Source of the DNA: a bacterium
Lineage (GTDB): Bacteria; SZUA-182; DTGQ01
Direction of reading: 5' to 3'
NCBI GenBank assembly: GCA_023512255.1
Contig: JAILZY010000021.1
Location: 1 to 47,362, forward strand
Length of the DNA: 47,362 nt
Positions 25,707 to 33,257 of this stretch are shown here, one piece after another. Position numbers and translations under genes: made by a program. Under the pieces are notes generated by a model. It ran no database searches and was not told the DNA's origin. It was given only the letters and a program-made list of their open reading frames with translations. Position 1 is the stretch's first letter. Each line of letters starts with the position of its first letter.

Positions 25707-27122
25707 ATGATACTGTCTGATACTTTAAGCTACACGCCTTCTATCCACCCCCTTAGACCTAAACTCATGCTCTGCTCACTGCTGGTCTGCCTGCTATTTT
25801 TGATACTTCTTCTCCTTGATAATAAGGCTCATAGAGCCTATGCCGCAGAGTCTATGCCTGAGGTAAAATTCTCCTCATCACTCAATCCGGTTGGCTCAGG
25901 GGCCAGAGCCTTGGGTATGGGTGGTGCCTTCATTGCCTTTGCCGATGATGCCACTGCCGCCTCCTGGAATCCGGCTGGGCTGAAAAATCTTCTCAGGCCG
26001 GAGATGAGCATAGTGGGACAATATGATGAGCGGGCAGAAAGCTTTTCCTTCGACCAATCCCCACAGGCTGCCAACCAGTACCTGATGAGTGGGGAGTGTC
26101 TGAATTATCTCAGCCTAACCTACCCTTTCAGGTGGCAGGGGGAAAACTTTGTCTTTTCCCTAAATTACCAAAACCTCTACAGTCTGAGGCGCACCATGCG
26201 CTATCGGTGGCAGTTTGAGGATCAGAACGCCCTGATCAGCATGACCTATGAAGCCCGCTTTCGGCAAGAGGGGAATCTTAAAGCCGCCTCAGCAGCCTTG
26301 GCCACCTTTTTGACCCGGGCGGTTTCAGTCGGCCTGACCCTAAACTTTTGGTCAGACAAGCTGGCTGATAATGGCTGGATAGAGGATTACCGCAAAATCG
26401 GCTGGGGAGTTGAGGGCGGAAGGGATTGTCAAAGCTTTACTGAGAGATTGGATCGTTACTCTTTTTCAGGATTCAATATGAACCTTGGCTTATTGTGGGA
26501 TATAAACCGATTTTTTACCCTTGGAGCAGTGGTCAAAACACCATTTACTGCCCGACTAAGGCACGAGGGAAAGGCCTTAAGCCACAAAATCCATCCTGCT
26601 TCCCCAGAACAAGACAATCCTGTCTACGAGCCGCCCAAGGTCGATCACCAGAAGCTTAGCCTGCCCTTATCTTATGGGCTTGGCCTGGCCTTCAGACCAT
26701 CGGATCGCCTCATATTTGACCTTGACCTTGCTAGAGCCGAGTGGAACGGCTATGTGCTCCAAGATGCCGAGGGACGAAAAATTGATCCCATCACCTGTCT
26801 ACCCAAAGAGCAAAGCTCGATCAAGCCTACCCATCAGGTCAGACTTGGTGGCGAACATGTCTTTTGGTTAAAAAAGCTGACCCTTGCTTCCCGAGCTGGA
26901 CTATTCTACGATCCAGAGCCAGCACGGAGGAATCCTGATGACTTTTTCGGCTTTAGCCTCGGCCTTGGCATAAGCTTTGGTCGCCTGGTCCCACTCTCCT
27001 TTGATCTTGCCTATCAGGGGCGCTTTGGCCACAATGTGGAAGGAGACAGCATCAGGGGAGAAAATTCACCTGCTAGGGTAAGACAACATCTTTTGTATCA
27101 TTCAGTGATATATTATTTTTAG
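25707..27122 (+). CDS. PorV/FadL-like outer-membrane beta-barrel protein
   Basis: A 471-aa protein with a long N-terminal hydrophobic signal (LLVCLLFLILLLLDNKAHRA, then YAAES). The mature start, LNPVGSGARALGMGGAFIAF followed by ADDATAASWNPAGL, is the classic N-terminus of PorV/UPF0164 and FadL-type barrels. The rest alternates polar and hydrophobic residues and ends in an aromatic strand (HSVIYYF), typical of outer-membrane barrels. Its start directly follows the stop of the previous gene. In type IX systems PorV docks secreted surface proteins; a similar docking role for the exported proteins here is a hypothesis, as no other T9SS genes are in the window. Confidence 0.85.
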   Translation: MILSDTLSYTPSIHPLRPKLMLCSLLVCLLFLILLLLDNKAHRAYAAESMPEVKFSSSLNPVGSGARALGMGGAFIAFADDATAASWNPAGLKNLLRPEMSIVGQYDERAESFSFDQSPQAANQYLMSGECLNYLSLTYPFRWQGENFVFSLNYQNLYSLRRTMRYRWQFEDQNALISMTYEARFRQEGNLKAASAALATFLTRAVSVGLTLNFWSDKLADNGWIEDYRKIGWGVEGGRDCQSFTERLDRYSFSGFNMNLGLLWDINRFFTLGAVVKTPFTARLRHEGKALSHKIHPASPEQDNPVYEPPKVDHQKLSLPLSYGLGLAFRPSDRLIFDLDLARAEWNGYVLQDAEGRKIDPITCLPKEQSSIKPTHQVRLGGEHVFWLKKLTLASRAGLFYDPEPARRNPDDFFGFSLGLGISFGRLVPLSFDLAYQGRFGHNVEGDSIRGENSPARVRQHLLYHSVIYYF

Positions 27123-27171
27123 GGGAAAACCCTTTTTAGGGGAAAACCCTTTTGAAAAAGGGTTTTCCCCT
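27121..27171 (+). terminator. Strong hairpin after barrel gene, with duplicated arm
   Basis: AGGGGAAAACCCTTTT (27138-27153) pairs perfectly with AAAAGGGTTTTCCCCT (27156-27171). The left arm is itself tandemly duplicated from 27121-27137. It lies just after the barrel stop codon. A run of T is not directly attached to the 3' arm, so it may act as an RNA-stabilising hairpin or a bidirectional terminator. Confidence 0.65.
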
Positions 27172-27182
27172 TGTAACCCTTT

Positions 27183-27220
27183 TCCTAAAACTTTAAAATA
27201 TTAATATTAAAGTTTTAGGA
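27183..27220. other. AT-rich palindrome
   Basis: TCCTAAAACTTT (27183-27194) pairs with AAAGTTTTAGGA (27209-27220) around an AT palindrome (AATATTAATATT). It is the second of three consecutive hairpins before purE. Confidence 0.6.
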
Positions 27221-27227
27221 GGATGGT

Positions 27228-27266
27228 TTGGAAGGAACCCTTATTGAATAAAAGGGTTCCTTCCAA
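27228..27266. terminator. Perfect 15-bp hairpin before purE
   Basis: TTGGAAGGAACCCTT (27228-27242) pairs with AAGGGTTCCTTCCAA (27252-27266) around a nine-base loop. It is the third consecutive hairpin. Together the three separate the exported-protein block from purE. No clear U-tract follows. Confidence 0.6.
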
Positions 27267-27350
27267 ATGGTTCATCACCTTACTTACTATACTTTTACTA
27301 TACTTTTCAAGAAAAATAAGATAATATAATTAAGAGGGAGCTAGTAGACT

Positions 27351-27860
27351 ATGTCAGAAAAACCGTATGTAGGAATTGTCATGGGCAGTGATTCGGATCT
27401 GGAGATAATGTCTGAGGCAGCCGCACTCTTGGATAAATTCGGTGTAGCCTACCGAATTGATATTCTCTCTGCCCACAGAACTCCAAAAAAAACTGCCGAA
27501 TATGCCCAAAATGCTATTGAGCAGGGAATAGGAGTTATTATTGCCGGCGCCGGAGGAGCAGCTCATCTGGCTGGAAACCTGGCGGCCTGGACCGTGCTGC
27601 CGGTTCTGGGGGTACCCATAGCCTCATCTTCTCTACAGGGGCTTGATGCCCTGCTGTCAACCGTGCAAATGCCAGCAGGCGTGCCAGTGGCCACCTTAAG
27701 CATTGGAAAAGCAGGGGCCAAGAACGCGGCCATCCTAGCTGTTCAGATCCTCTCGCTCCGCTTTCCTGAACTTCGACTTAAGCTGATCAATTTCAAAAAA
27801 GAGATGGAAGAGGAGATAGAGCAAAAGAATGCGGCCCTTTCCAAAAATACCGCTACCTGA
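27351..27860 (+). CDS. purE: N5-carboxyaminoimidazole ribonucleotide mutase
   Basis: Cytosolic purine-synthesis enzyme that converts N5-CAIR to CAIR. The 169-aa product has the class I PurE signatures MGSDSDLEIM, SAHRTPKKTAEYA and IIAGAGGAAHLAGNLAAWT, and PVLGVPIASSSLQGLDALLS. The active-site His is in SAHRTP. Length fits the family. No purK lies beside it. The gene ends in TGA, which shows that TGA is a normal stop in this genome. Its end overlaps the next gene by 32 nt. Confidence 0.96.
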   Translation: MSEKPYVGIVMGSDSDLEIMSEAAALLDKFGVAYRIDILSAHRTPKKTAEYAQNAIEQGIGVIIAGAGGAAHLAGNLAAWTVLPVLGVPIASSSLQGLDALLSTVQMPAGVPVATLSIGKAGAKNAAILAVQILSLRFPELRLKLINFKKEMEEEIEQKNAALSKNTAT

Positions 27861-28566
27861 GACTGTAATACTATCACCTGAGGCTAGCCATGATTTTTCT
27901 CATCGGGTTGTCAGGATAGATCTTCACAGCCGAGAGCCTGCAAAGCTTAAAATGGCCGCTCAGATAATCCAAAAGGGTGGCCTTTTAATCTTTCCCACCG
28001 ATACCATATATGGATTGGGATGTAGTGCCTTCCATGAGCCTAGTCTTGAGCGGATTTTCTCCATAAAGGGGCGGCCAGCATCAAAGCCTCTGCCCACTCT
28101 GGTGAGCGGACCTAGCCAGTTGGCTGACCTGATTGCCGGACAAATCTCTGACCTGGCCAAGGAAATCATCCAGGAATTTTGGCCCGGGGGGCTGACCCTA
28201 GTCTTTCCGGCAGGCGAGAAGGTTCCAGCTATGATAAGCGGAGGCTCAGGCACTATTGGCCTTCGGATGCCGAATTGTCAGCTTGTCCTTGATCTAATTG
28301 ATCTTGTCCAGCTTCCCCTGGTGGCTACCAGCGTTAATAGATCAGGCCAGCCAGGACTCAGGGATATTAATAAGATCATAGCCGAATGGGCACCATTTGT
28401 CGACTTGATCCTAGATGCCGGACCCCTACCGGACAGTCCGGCTTCAACCGTGCTCGATCTAACCACTCAGCCCCCTAAACTGCTAAGAGAAGGAGCCGTG
28501 AGTGCCCAAAGACTCAGTCGCTATCTCAAATCAGAGCCTGGAGCGGATCGGAAAACAACTGGCTGA
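27829..28566 (+). CDS. tsaC: Threonylcarbamoyl-AMP synthase (Sua5/YciO/YrdC family)
   Basis: Makes threonylcarbamoyl-AMP for t6A37 modification of ANN-decoding tRNAs. The 245-aa product has KGGLLIFPTDTIYGLGCSA (nucleotide and threonine binding), IKGRPASKPLP, EFWPGGLTLVF and LVATSVNRSGQPG. It is a single YrdC domain without the long Sua5 C-terminal domain. The first 30 residues overlap purE and are poorly conserved-looking, so a start slightly downstream is possible. It ends in TGA, overlapping the next gene by 65 nt. Confidence 0.93.
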   Translation: MRPFPKIPLPETVILSPEASHDFSHRVVRIDLHSREPAKLKMAAQIIQKGGLLIFPTDTIYGLGCSAFHEPSLERIFSIKGRPASKPLPTLVSGPSQLADLIAGQISDLAKEIIQEFWPGGLTLVFPAGEKVPAMISGGSGTIGLRMPNCQLVLDLIDLVQLPLVATSVNRSGQPGLRDINKIIAEWAPFVDLILDAGPLPDSPASTVLDLTTQPPKLLREGAVSAQRLSRYLKSEPGADRKTTG

Positions 28567-30022
28567 CTTTCCAATACTTTTTGAGATCGCTACCCTGGTT
28601 GATGAGCTAGGGCTATCCGGCTATTTGGTTGGAGGGGTAGTCCGCGATCTCATTCTTGCCCGGCCGATCAAGGATATAGATCTTGCCATCTCGGCCAGTC
28701 CGGAATATTTTCTTAAAAAATTTATCCGAAAATCTGGTGGCCACTCGATCTGCTTAGATAGAAAATTTCTCACCTTCCGCCTAATTAGCAGAAAGATGAA
28801 GCAATGGTGGTTTGATTTTACACCCCTGAGGGGAAACTCCATAGAGGAGGATCTTCGCCAGCGAGACTTTACCATTAACGCTATGGCTATTGATCTTAAA
28901 GACTTGCTTGCCTTCGCCATCTCCCCACTGCACCTGATTGATCCTCTTGGAGGATGCAGCGACCTTGCTCAAAAGAGCATTCGGGCAGTGTCAGAAGAGG
29001 TCTTTCGGGATGATCCCTTGCGGATTCTAAGGGCTTTTCGCCAGGCAGGACAACTTGCCTTTCAGATTGAGGAAAATACCGAATATCTAATCCGCCGAGA
29101 CCGCAGCCTCCTAAAGGATACAGCCCCAGAGAGAATCCGCGATGAGCTCCTCCTTATTCTATCACTCGATCAAGCCACGGCCTGCTTTAGTCAGCTTCGG
29201 CAAAGCGGCCTTTTGCCTACCCTTTTTTCTCCGGCTCTGCCGCTACCACCTGAAGAAGCAACAACGGGGCAGGGCTCAGAGCCAGGCTCTGAGATTGCGC
29301 CTTCTCCCCCTTCTGCTCCTGCCGCGGCCTTTGAGGCTTGGGAAGATAAGGCTATTCGCAAGCTTTCCTCAGTAGAGGAAATCCTCTCTGCCCTTCCGAT
29401 TCCAGAACATAGCTGCCTTAGGCAGATCAGGAGCCTGCTGTCAAAAGTAAGTGGACATCAGACAACCTTTTATCCTCTGCTAAAGCTCTCTGCCATCCTC
29501 AGCGCTCTGCTGCCATCCCACCACCAGCAGACAAAGCCAGATAAGGTATGGGATCGGCTTAATTCTTTCCTCAGATGGCTTGCCCTTAGCAACTCGCAGC
29601 GAACGTATACCATAAGCTGCCTTCAGGGAATGCCAAAGCCTCTTGAGCTCCTCCAGAGCGAATCGGCTGCTCCTCGTTTCTTCTGGCGTTTTTTTCGAGA
29701 TTTCGGCGATGAGGCTGGCCTCGGGGCCCTGATTCTTAGCCTAGCTAGCCAAAAGGCAGCAGCCGAGGCCGGCCTTGAGCTGATCGAAGCTTTGGAAGGC
29801 CTTTTTAAACAGATGATCAGCTTCTGGTGCGGGTGGCAGAAGATAAAATCTCACCCCCCTTTTCTTGACGGCAACTTCCTGCTTGACCATTTTCACCTCT
29901 CACCAGGGCCCCTGATTGGCCAGATACTTGACGCTCTGGAAGAGGCCAGAGCCGAGGGATCAATTAAAACCAAAGAGGATGCGATCGAGCTGGCCAGGCG
30001 ATTTTTGGAGGCTAGGCGATAA
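28502..30022 (+). CDS. CCA tRNA nucleotidyltransferase / poly(A) polymerase family protein
   Basis: A class II nucleotidyltransferase that most likely adds or repairs tRNA CCA ends. The 506-aa product has GYLVGGVVRDLILARPIKDI, then DLAIS, which gives the metal-binding aspartates. LRQRDFTINAMAID and DPLRILRAFRQAGQLAF come from the neck region. The C-terminal half (about 260-500) is helical and more variable, with a Pro/Ala-rich insert near 255-275. Poly(A) polymerase or A-adding activity cannot be excluded by eye. Its long overlap with tsaC indicates translational coupling; tRNA maturation is the shared theme. Confidence 0.88.
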   Translation: MPKDSVAISNQSLERIGKQLADFPILFEIATLVDELGLSGYLVGGVVRDLILARPIKDIDLAISASPEYFLKKFIRKSGGHSICLDRKFLTFRLISRKMKQWWFDFTPLRGNSIEEDLRQRDFTINAMAIDLKDLLAFAISPLHLIDPLGGCSDLAQKSIRAVSEEVFRDDPLRILRAFRQAGQLAFQIEENTEYLIRRDRSLLKDTAPERIRDELLLILSLDQATACFSQLRQSGLLPTLFSPALPLPPEEATTGQGSEPGSEIAPSPPSAPAAAFEAWEDKAIRKLSSVEEILSALPIPEHSCLRQIRSLLSKVSGHQTTFYPLLKLSAILSALLPSHHQQTKPDKVWDRLNSFLRWLALSNSQRTYTISCLQGMPKPLELLQSESAAPRFFWRFFRDFGDEAGLGALILSLASQKAAAEAGLELIEALEGLFKQMISFWCGWQKIKSHPPFLDGNFLLDHFHLSPGPLIGQILDALEEARAEGSIKTKEDAIELARRFLEARR

Positions 30023-30363
30023 GTCTGGTGGGCAAGAGATGCTCTGAGGTCTTTGGCTCTGCTCAGGGAGGCGGTCAGTTTCTCCCTGAGTGGCTCCAGG
30101 GCGAAAAGAAAATTTTCCCTCCTTAATGCTCTTGACCATAGCCAAGCGCAGGCCCGCGGCCCGTATCCAATTGGTCGCCTGCTTGAGAGGGAGGTAGACT
30201 GACCAGCCAGGCGCCGTAAAGAGCAGCTCACTCCTTGATGCTCTCTTTAAAAGCAGTTAAATTCCCCTAAGATGACGAAAAGATAGGCATTATTCAAGGA
30301 GAAAAACAACCAAGGGTTGAGGAGATTATAGAGGGTATCAAGTATAGAGGGTCTCAAGGCTCG
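30023..30363. other. Gene-free spacer with 16-bp tandem duplication
   Basis: The 341-nt gap contains no ORF that I can match to a family. A minus-strand open frame exists at 29893-30231 but looks like a shadow of the preceding gene. TATAGAGGGTATCAAG (30327-30342) is followed by TATAGAGGGTCTCAAG (30343-30358), a 16-bp tandem duplication immediately before the next start codon. Confidence 0.75.
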
Positions 30364-31644
30364 ATGATCGAAAAATTGCGGCTTTCTCTCTTTGATCTTC
30401 TGATTTGTCTTTCCGAAGTCATGGACCTAGTCAGCGATATGGTGGTCAATCACCAGAAGCGAGTCAGCTGTATCGCTCTGCGCTTGGCTGCTGAGCTTGG
30501 GCTTTCAGCTCAGGAGCAAAATGATCTGATGATCGCCGGAGCACTCCATGACTGTGGTATTTTTTCACTCAAGGGAAAGCTCAATATCTTGCAGTTTGAT
30601 ACCCGTACCTGGCTGTTTTGTGATGACCATGCCGAGATCGGCTATCAGTTGCTGAAAAGCTTTCCTCCCCTCAAAAAAGCAGCTCTCCTGATTCGCTACC
30701 ATCATCTCCCCTGGCAGCAGGGGCGAGGGAGCGAGCGGGCTAAAGAGCCAATACCCCTTGGAAGCTATATCCTGCATCTGGCTGATCGGATCGATATCCT
30801 GATCGACAAGGGCCGGCAGATCCTGGGGCAGGTCAAGGAAATCCGTAAGAAAATACGCGAGCAGTCAGGGTCTTTGTTTGTTCCGCTCCTGGTGGAAGCC
30901 TTTGAAGACCTTTCTTCAAGAGAATATTTCTGGCTTGATCTCACCTCACCTTTTTTGAACGATATCCTAACCAGGCAAGGTGAGAGGAGTACAAGTATCG
31001 AGCTTGGCTGGAGCGAGCTTATGGGCCTCACCAGACTGTTTTGCCAAATCATTGATTTCCGAAGCCCCTTTACCGCGACTCACTCAAGCGGTGTAGCTGC
31101 CGCAGCTGAGGCACTGAGCCAATTGGCTGGATTTTCCGAGCAAGAGGCCAGGATGATGAACATTGCCGGGCTGCTGCACGACCTTGGCAAGGTGGTGATC
31201 CCCTCCGAAATTCTGGAAAACCAAACCTCCCTGACGAGTGAGGAATTTAACCTAATTCGCAGCCACAGCTTTTATACCTACCGGATTCTTGAAAATATTG
31301 CCGATTTGAGCACCCCCAACGCCTGGGGCTCTTTCCATCACGAGCGGATGGACGGCCAAGGCTACCCCTTCCACTATCAGGCCAAGGACCTGCCCCTAGG
31401 GTCTAGGATTATGGCTGTGGCTGATGTGTTTACCGCGGTCAATGAGGACCGACCCTATCGCCGGGGAATGAATAAGGAAAGCGTTCTGCTGATCCTAAAA
31501 ACTATGGTTCAGGACAAGGGCCTAGATCCAGGAGTGGTTTCAATCCTAGAGCGACATTATGACCAGATCAATGATCTTCGGATTAGGGCTCAAGAAGCTT
31601 CCCATCAGGAGTATCGGGAGCTTTTGCTGCTTCCTCCTGGCTAA
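30364..31644 (+). CDS. Tandem HD / HD-GYP phosphodiesterase
   Basis: A 426-aa protein with two HD modules and no sensor, receiver or membrane segment. Module 1 (about 20-170) has VVNHQKRVSCIA, GALHDCGIFSL, CDDHAEIGY and IRYHHLPW, so its metal ligands look intact but it lacks a GYP motif. Module 2 (about 225-410) is a full HD-GYP: FTATHSSGVAAAAEAL, GLLHDLGKVVIP and HHERMDGQGYPFHY. HD-GYP proteins hydrolyse cyclic dinucleotides such as c-di-GMP; some tandem members act on cGAMP, but the substrate here is unknown. It lies alone between the cca-like gene and a convergent gene. Confidence 0.9.
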   Translation: MIEKLRLSLFDLLICLSEVMDLVSDMVVNHQKRVSCIALRLAAELGLSAQEQNDLMIAGALHDCGIFSLKGKLNILQFDTRTWLFCDDHAEIGYQLLKSFPPLKKAALLIRYHHLPWQQGRGSERAKEPIPLGSYILHLADRIDILIDKGRQILGQVKEIRKKIREQSGSLFVPLLVEAFEDLSSREYFWLDLTSPFLNDILTRQGERSTSIELGWSELMGLTRLFCQIIDFRSPFTATHSSGVAAAAEALSQLAGFSEQEARMMNIAGLLHDLGKVVIPSEILENQTSLTSEEFNLIRSHSFYTYRILENIADLSTPNAWGSFHHERMDGQGYPFHYQAKDLPLGSRIMAVADVFTAVNEDRPYRRGMNKESVLLILKTMVQDKGLDPGVVSILERHYDQINDLRIRAQEASHQEYRELLLLPPG

Positions 31645-31730
31645 GTAAACTCACATGCAACTGCACGGCGCTGCACACTTTTGCGCGGGATGCTCGACTC
31701 CAAAGTGGTGACTTTAACCCACCGCATCCT

Positions 31731-32585
31731 TTAAGTCTTTTTCATCAATCGATTGGCATTCCCGAAGTTAGTAACCACATAAGTGCCGCTTCGAGGATCG
31801 ATCCGCAAAGACACCAGCCCCCTTTTCTCCGCATCTTCCAGCAGCTCGCTGAAATTCCGATACCCATAAGCGGACTCAGTGAAGGATGGACTCTTTCGTT
31901 TCATAGTATCCTTAATCATGGATGACCAGAGTATTTCCTTGTTCTCCCGCATCAAGGCAGCCACCGAGTCGATCAACAACTGCAAGCCTGGCCGTTTGAT
32001 CTTAGGTGTGTTCTTGGGCAGCTTGGGAGGGCTGGTATCCTTTTGCTCCAGGTCCTCATAGTAGATAAATTCATCGCAATTGCCGATCAGGAGCGCCGAA
32101 GTTGATCGCTTCATCCCCAGGCCGATAACCCGCTTTCCGTTTTCCTTTAACTTGGATACTAGGGGAGAAAAATCGCTGTCTCCTGAGACAATGACAAAGG
32201 TATCAATGTGCTCCTTGGAGTAGCAAAGATCCATAGCATCTACGCACAGCCGGATATCGGCGGAATTTTTCCCGGCTGCCGAGCGCTTAGGAATCTCGAT
32301 CAGCTCAATGCCATATTCATGAAGGCTGCTCTTGTAATCGCTGTATTTTCCCCAGTCAGCATAGGCCTTCTTGACAATAATCTTTCCCTTCTCCACCAGT
32401 CGCTCTAACACCTTCTGAATATCAAATTTGTTCCTGCTCTGGTTTTTCTCTCTCTCCTGCTGAAAACCAAGAGCCAGGTTTTCAAAATCAATAAAAACTG
32501 CCAGAGCATGATCCATCTGCTCGGTTTGATTCATAATTTCTCTTTCCTTACTCCCTGCCTCTGAGATAATTCTTTTTTTCAACAT
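31731..32585 (-). CDS. NYN domain (LabA/DUF88) protein with OST-HTH/LOTUS domain
   Basis: A 284-aa predicted PIN-like RNase. Residues about 25-185 form a NYN domain: AVFIDFENLALGF, SADIRLCVDAMDLCY and VIVSGDSDFSPLVSKL give the acidic metal-binding residues. About 205-275 is an OST-HTH (LOTUS) RNA-binding module (WSSMIKDTMKRKSPSFTESA, FSELLEDAEKRGLVSL). This two-domain form is known in bacteria, probably in RNA turnover. It is first read after a convergent HD-GYP gene and lies 36 nt downstream of darP. Confidence 0.88.
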   Translation of the reverse strand: MLKKRIISEAGSKEREIMNQTEQMDHALAVFIDFENLALGFQQEREKNQSRNKFDIQKVLERLVEKGKIIVKKAYADWGKYSDYKSSLHEYGIELIEIPKRSAAGKNSADIRLCVDAMDLCYSKEHIDTFVIVSGDSDFSPLVSKLKENGKRVIGLGMKRSTSALLIGNCDEFIYYEDLEQKDTSPPKLPKNTPKIKRPGLQLLIDSVAALMRENKEILWSSMIKDTMKRKSPSFTESAYGYRNFSELLEDAEKRGLVSLRIDPRSGTYVVTNFGNANRLMKKT

Positions 32586-32621
32586 CAGCCGCTCTTATCC
32601 TTCCCTCCCCTCAAAAGCTCA

Positions 32622-33242
32622 TCACCCCTGCTCTTCCTCATCACTCACATAATCACTCACCTCATCCAGCTCTCCATTATCCAGCTCCCGCACCCTGCCA
32701 GCTCTATCAACTCTCCCTTCCCTCCCACAGCTTCCAGCACTTACACTTGCGGCGTCAGCAGCAGCGGCAACAGCATGGCTTTGAGCTATCTTCAGCAGGC
32801 GGAATATTTCCCGCGAAAAGCGCTGATTGCGGCTTTGGCGAAATTTTTCAGCCAAAAATCTAAGCCTGTCAAGGTCAATCTCTGGAAACTCCTCCTGTAC
32901 CAGGAGCAGAGCCTCCTCCTCTTCCTCCTCATGAAGAATCCGGTCCCGAAGCCGCGAAAGTCTCTCGGAAATTGCCTCCTGCCTCAAGCTAGATTCTCTA
33001 GTCTCCTCAAGAAAATCGAGTAGGGGGGAAACCTCAATATCTCGCAGACACTTGGCCAGATACTTAATTTGCCGCTTCCGGGCATTGAGCTTGCTAATTA
33101 GTTGGGCGGCCCTGATTTGCTCCCTGATCTCCTGCTCACAGGGAAGCTGAGATAGGATCGAGGCTGGCAGGCTCACCAGCTCCCGAGCCAACTCTTCTAC
33201 CATCCTGGCCTGCCGCTTTTTCTGTGTTTTTGAAATCTCCAT
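32622..33242 (-). CDS. darP: Ribosome-associated protein DarP (DUF615/YjgA family)
   Basis: A 206-aa protein. Residues 1-150 match DUF615: SKTQKKRQARMVEELARELV, LPCEQEIREQIRAAQLI and ARKRQIKYLAKCLRDIE. E. coli DarP (YjgA) binds late 50S ribosome precursors. The last ~50 residues, from an Ala/Ser/Gly stretch to an acidic tail (SDYVSDEEEQG), go beyond the usual family end. It sits in a minus-strand cluster between the AsmA-like gene and the NYN gene. Confidence 0.85.
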   Translation of the reverse strand: MEISKTQKKRQARMVEELARELVSLPASILSQLPCEQEIREQIRAAQLISKLNARKRQIKYLAKCLRDIEVSPLLDFLEETRESSLRQEAISERLSRLRDRILHEEEEEEALLLVQEEFPEIDLDRLRFLAEKFRQSRNQRFSREIFRLLKIAQSHAVAAAADAASVSAGSCGREGRVDRAGRVRELDNGELDEVSDYVSDEEEQG

Positions 33243-33257
33243 GCCGAATATTAATCC

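Noticed and set aside
25707-27122. Reading the PorV-like barrel as proof of a type IX secretion system
   Set aside because: No PorT/PorU/GldK-N homologue or T9SS C-terminal sorting domain was recognised in the window.
29893-30231. Minus-strand 112-aa open frame overlapping the cca-like gene end
   Set aside because: Arg/Leu/Ser-rich with no family signature, and most of it is antisense to a clear gene; treated as a shadow.
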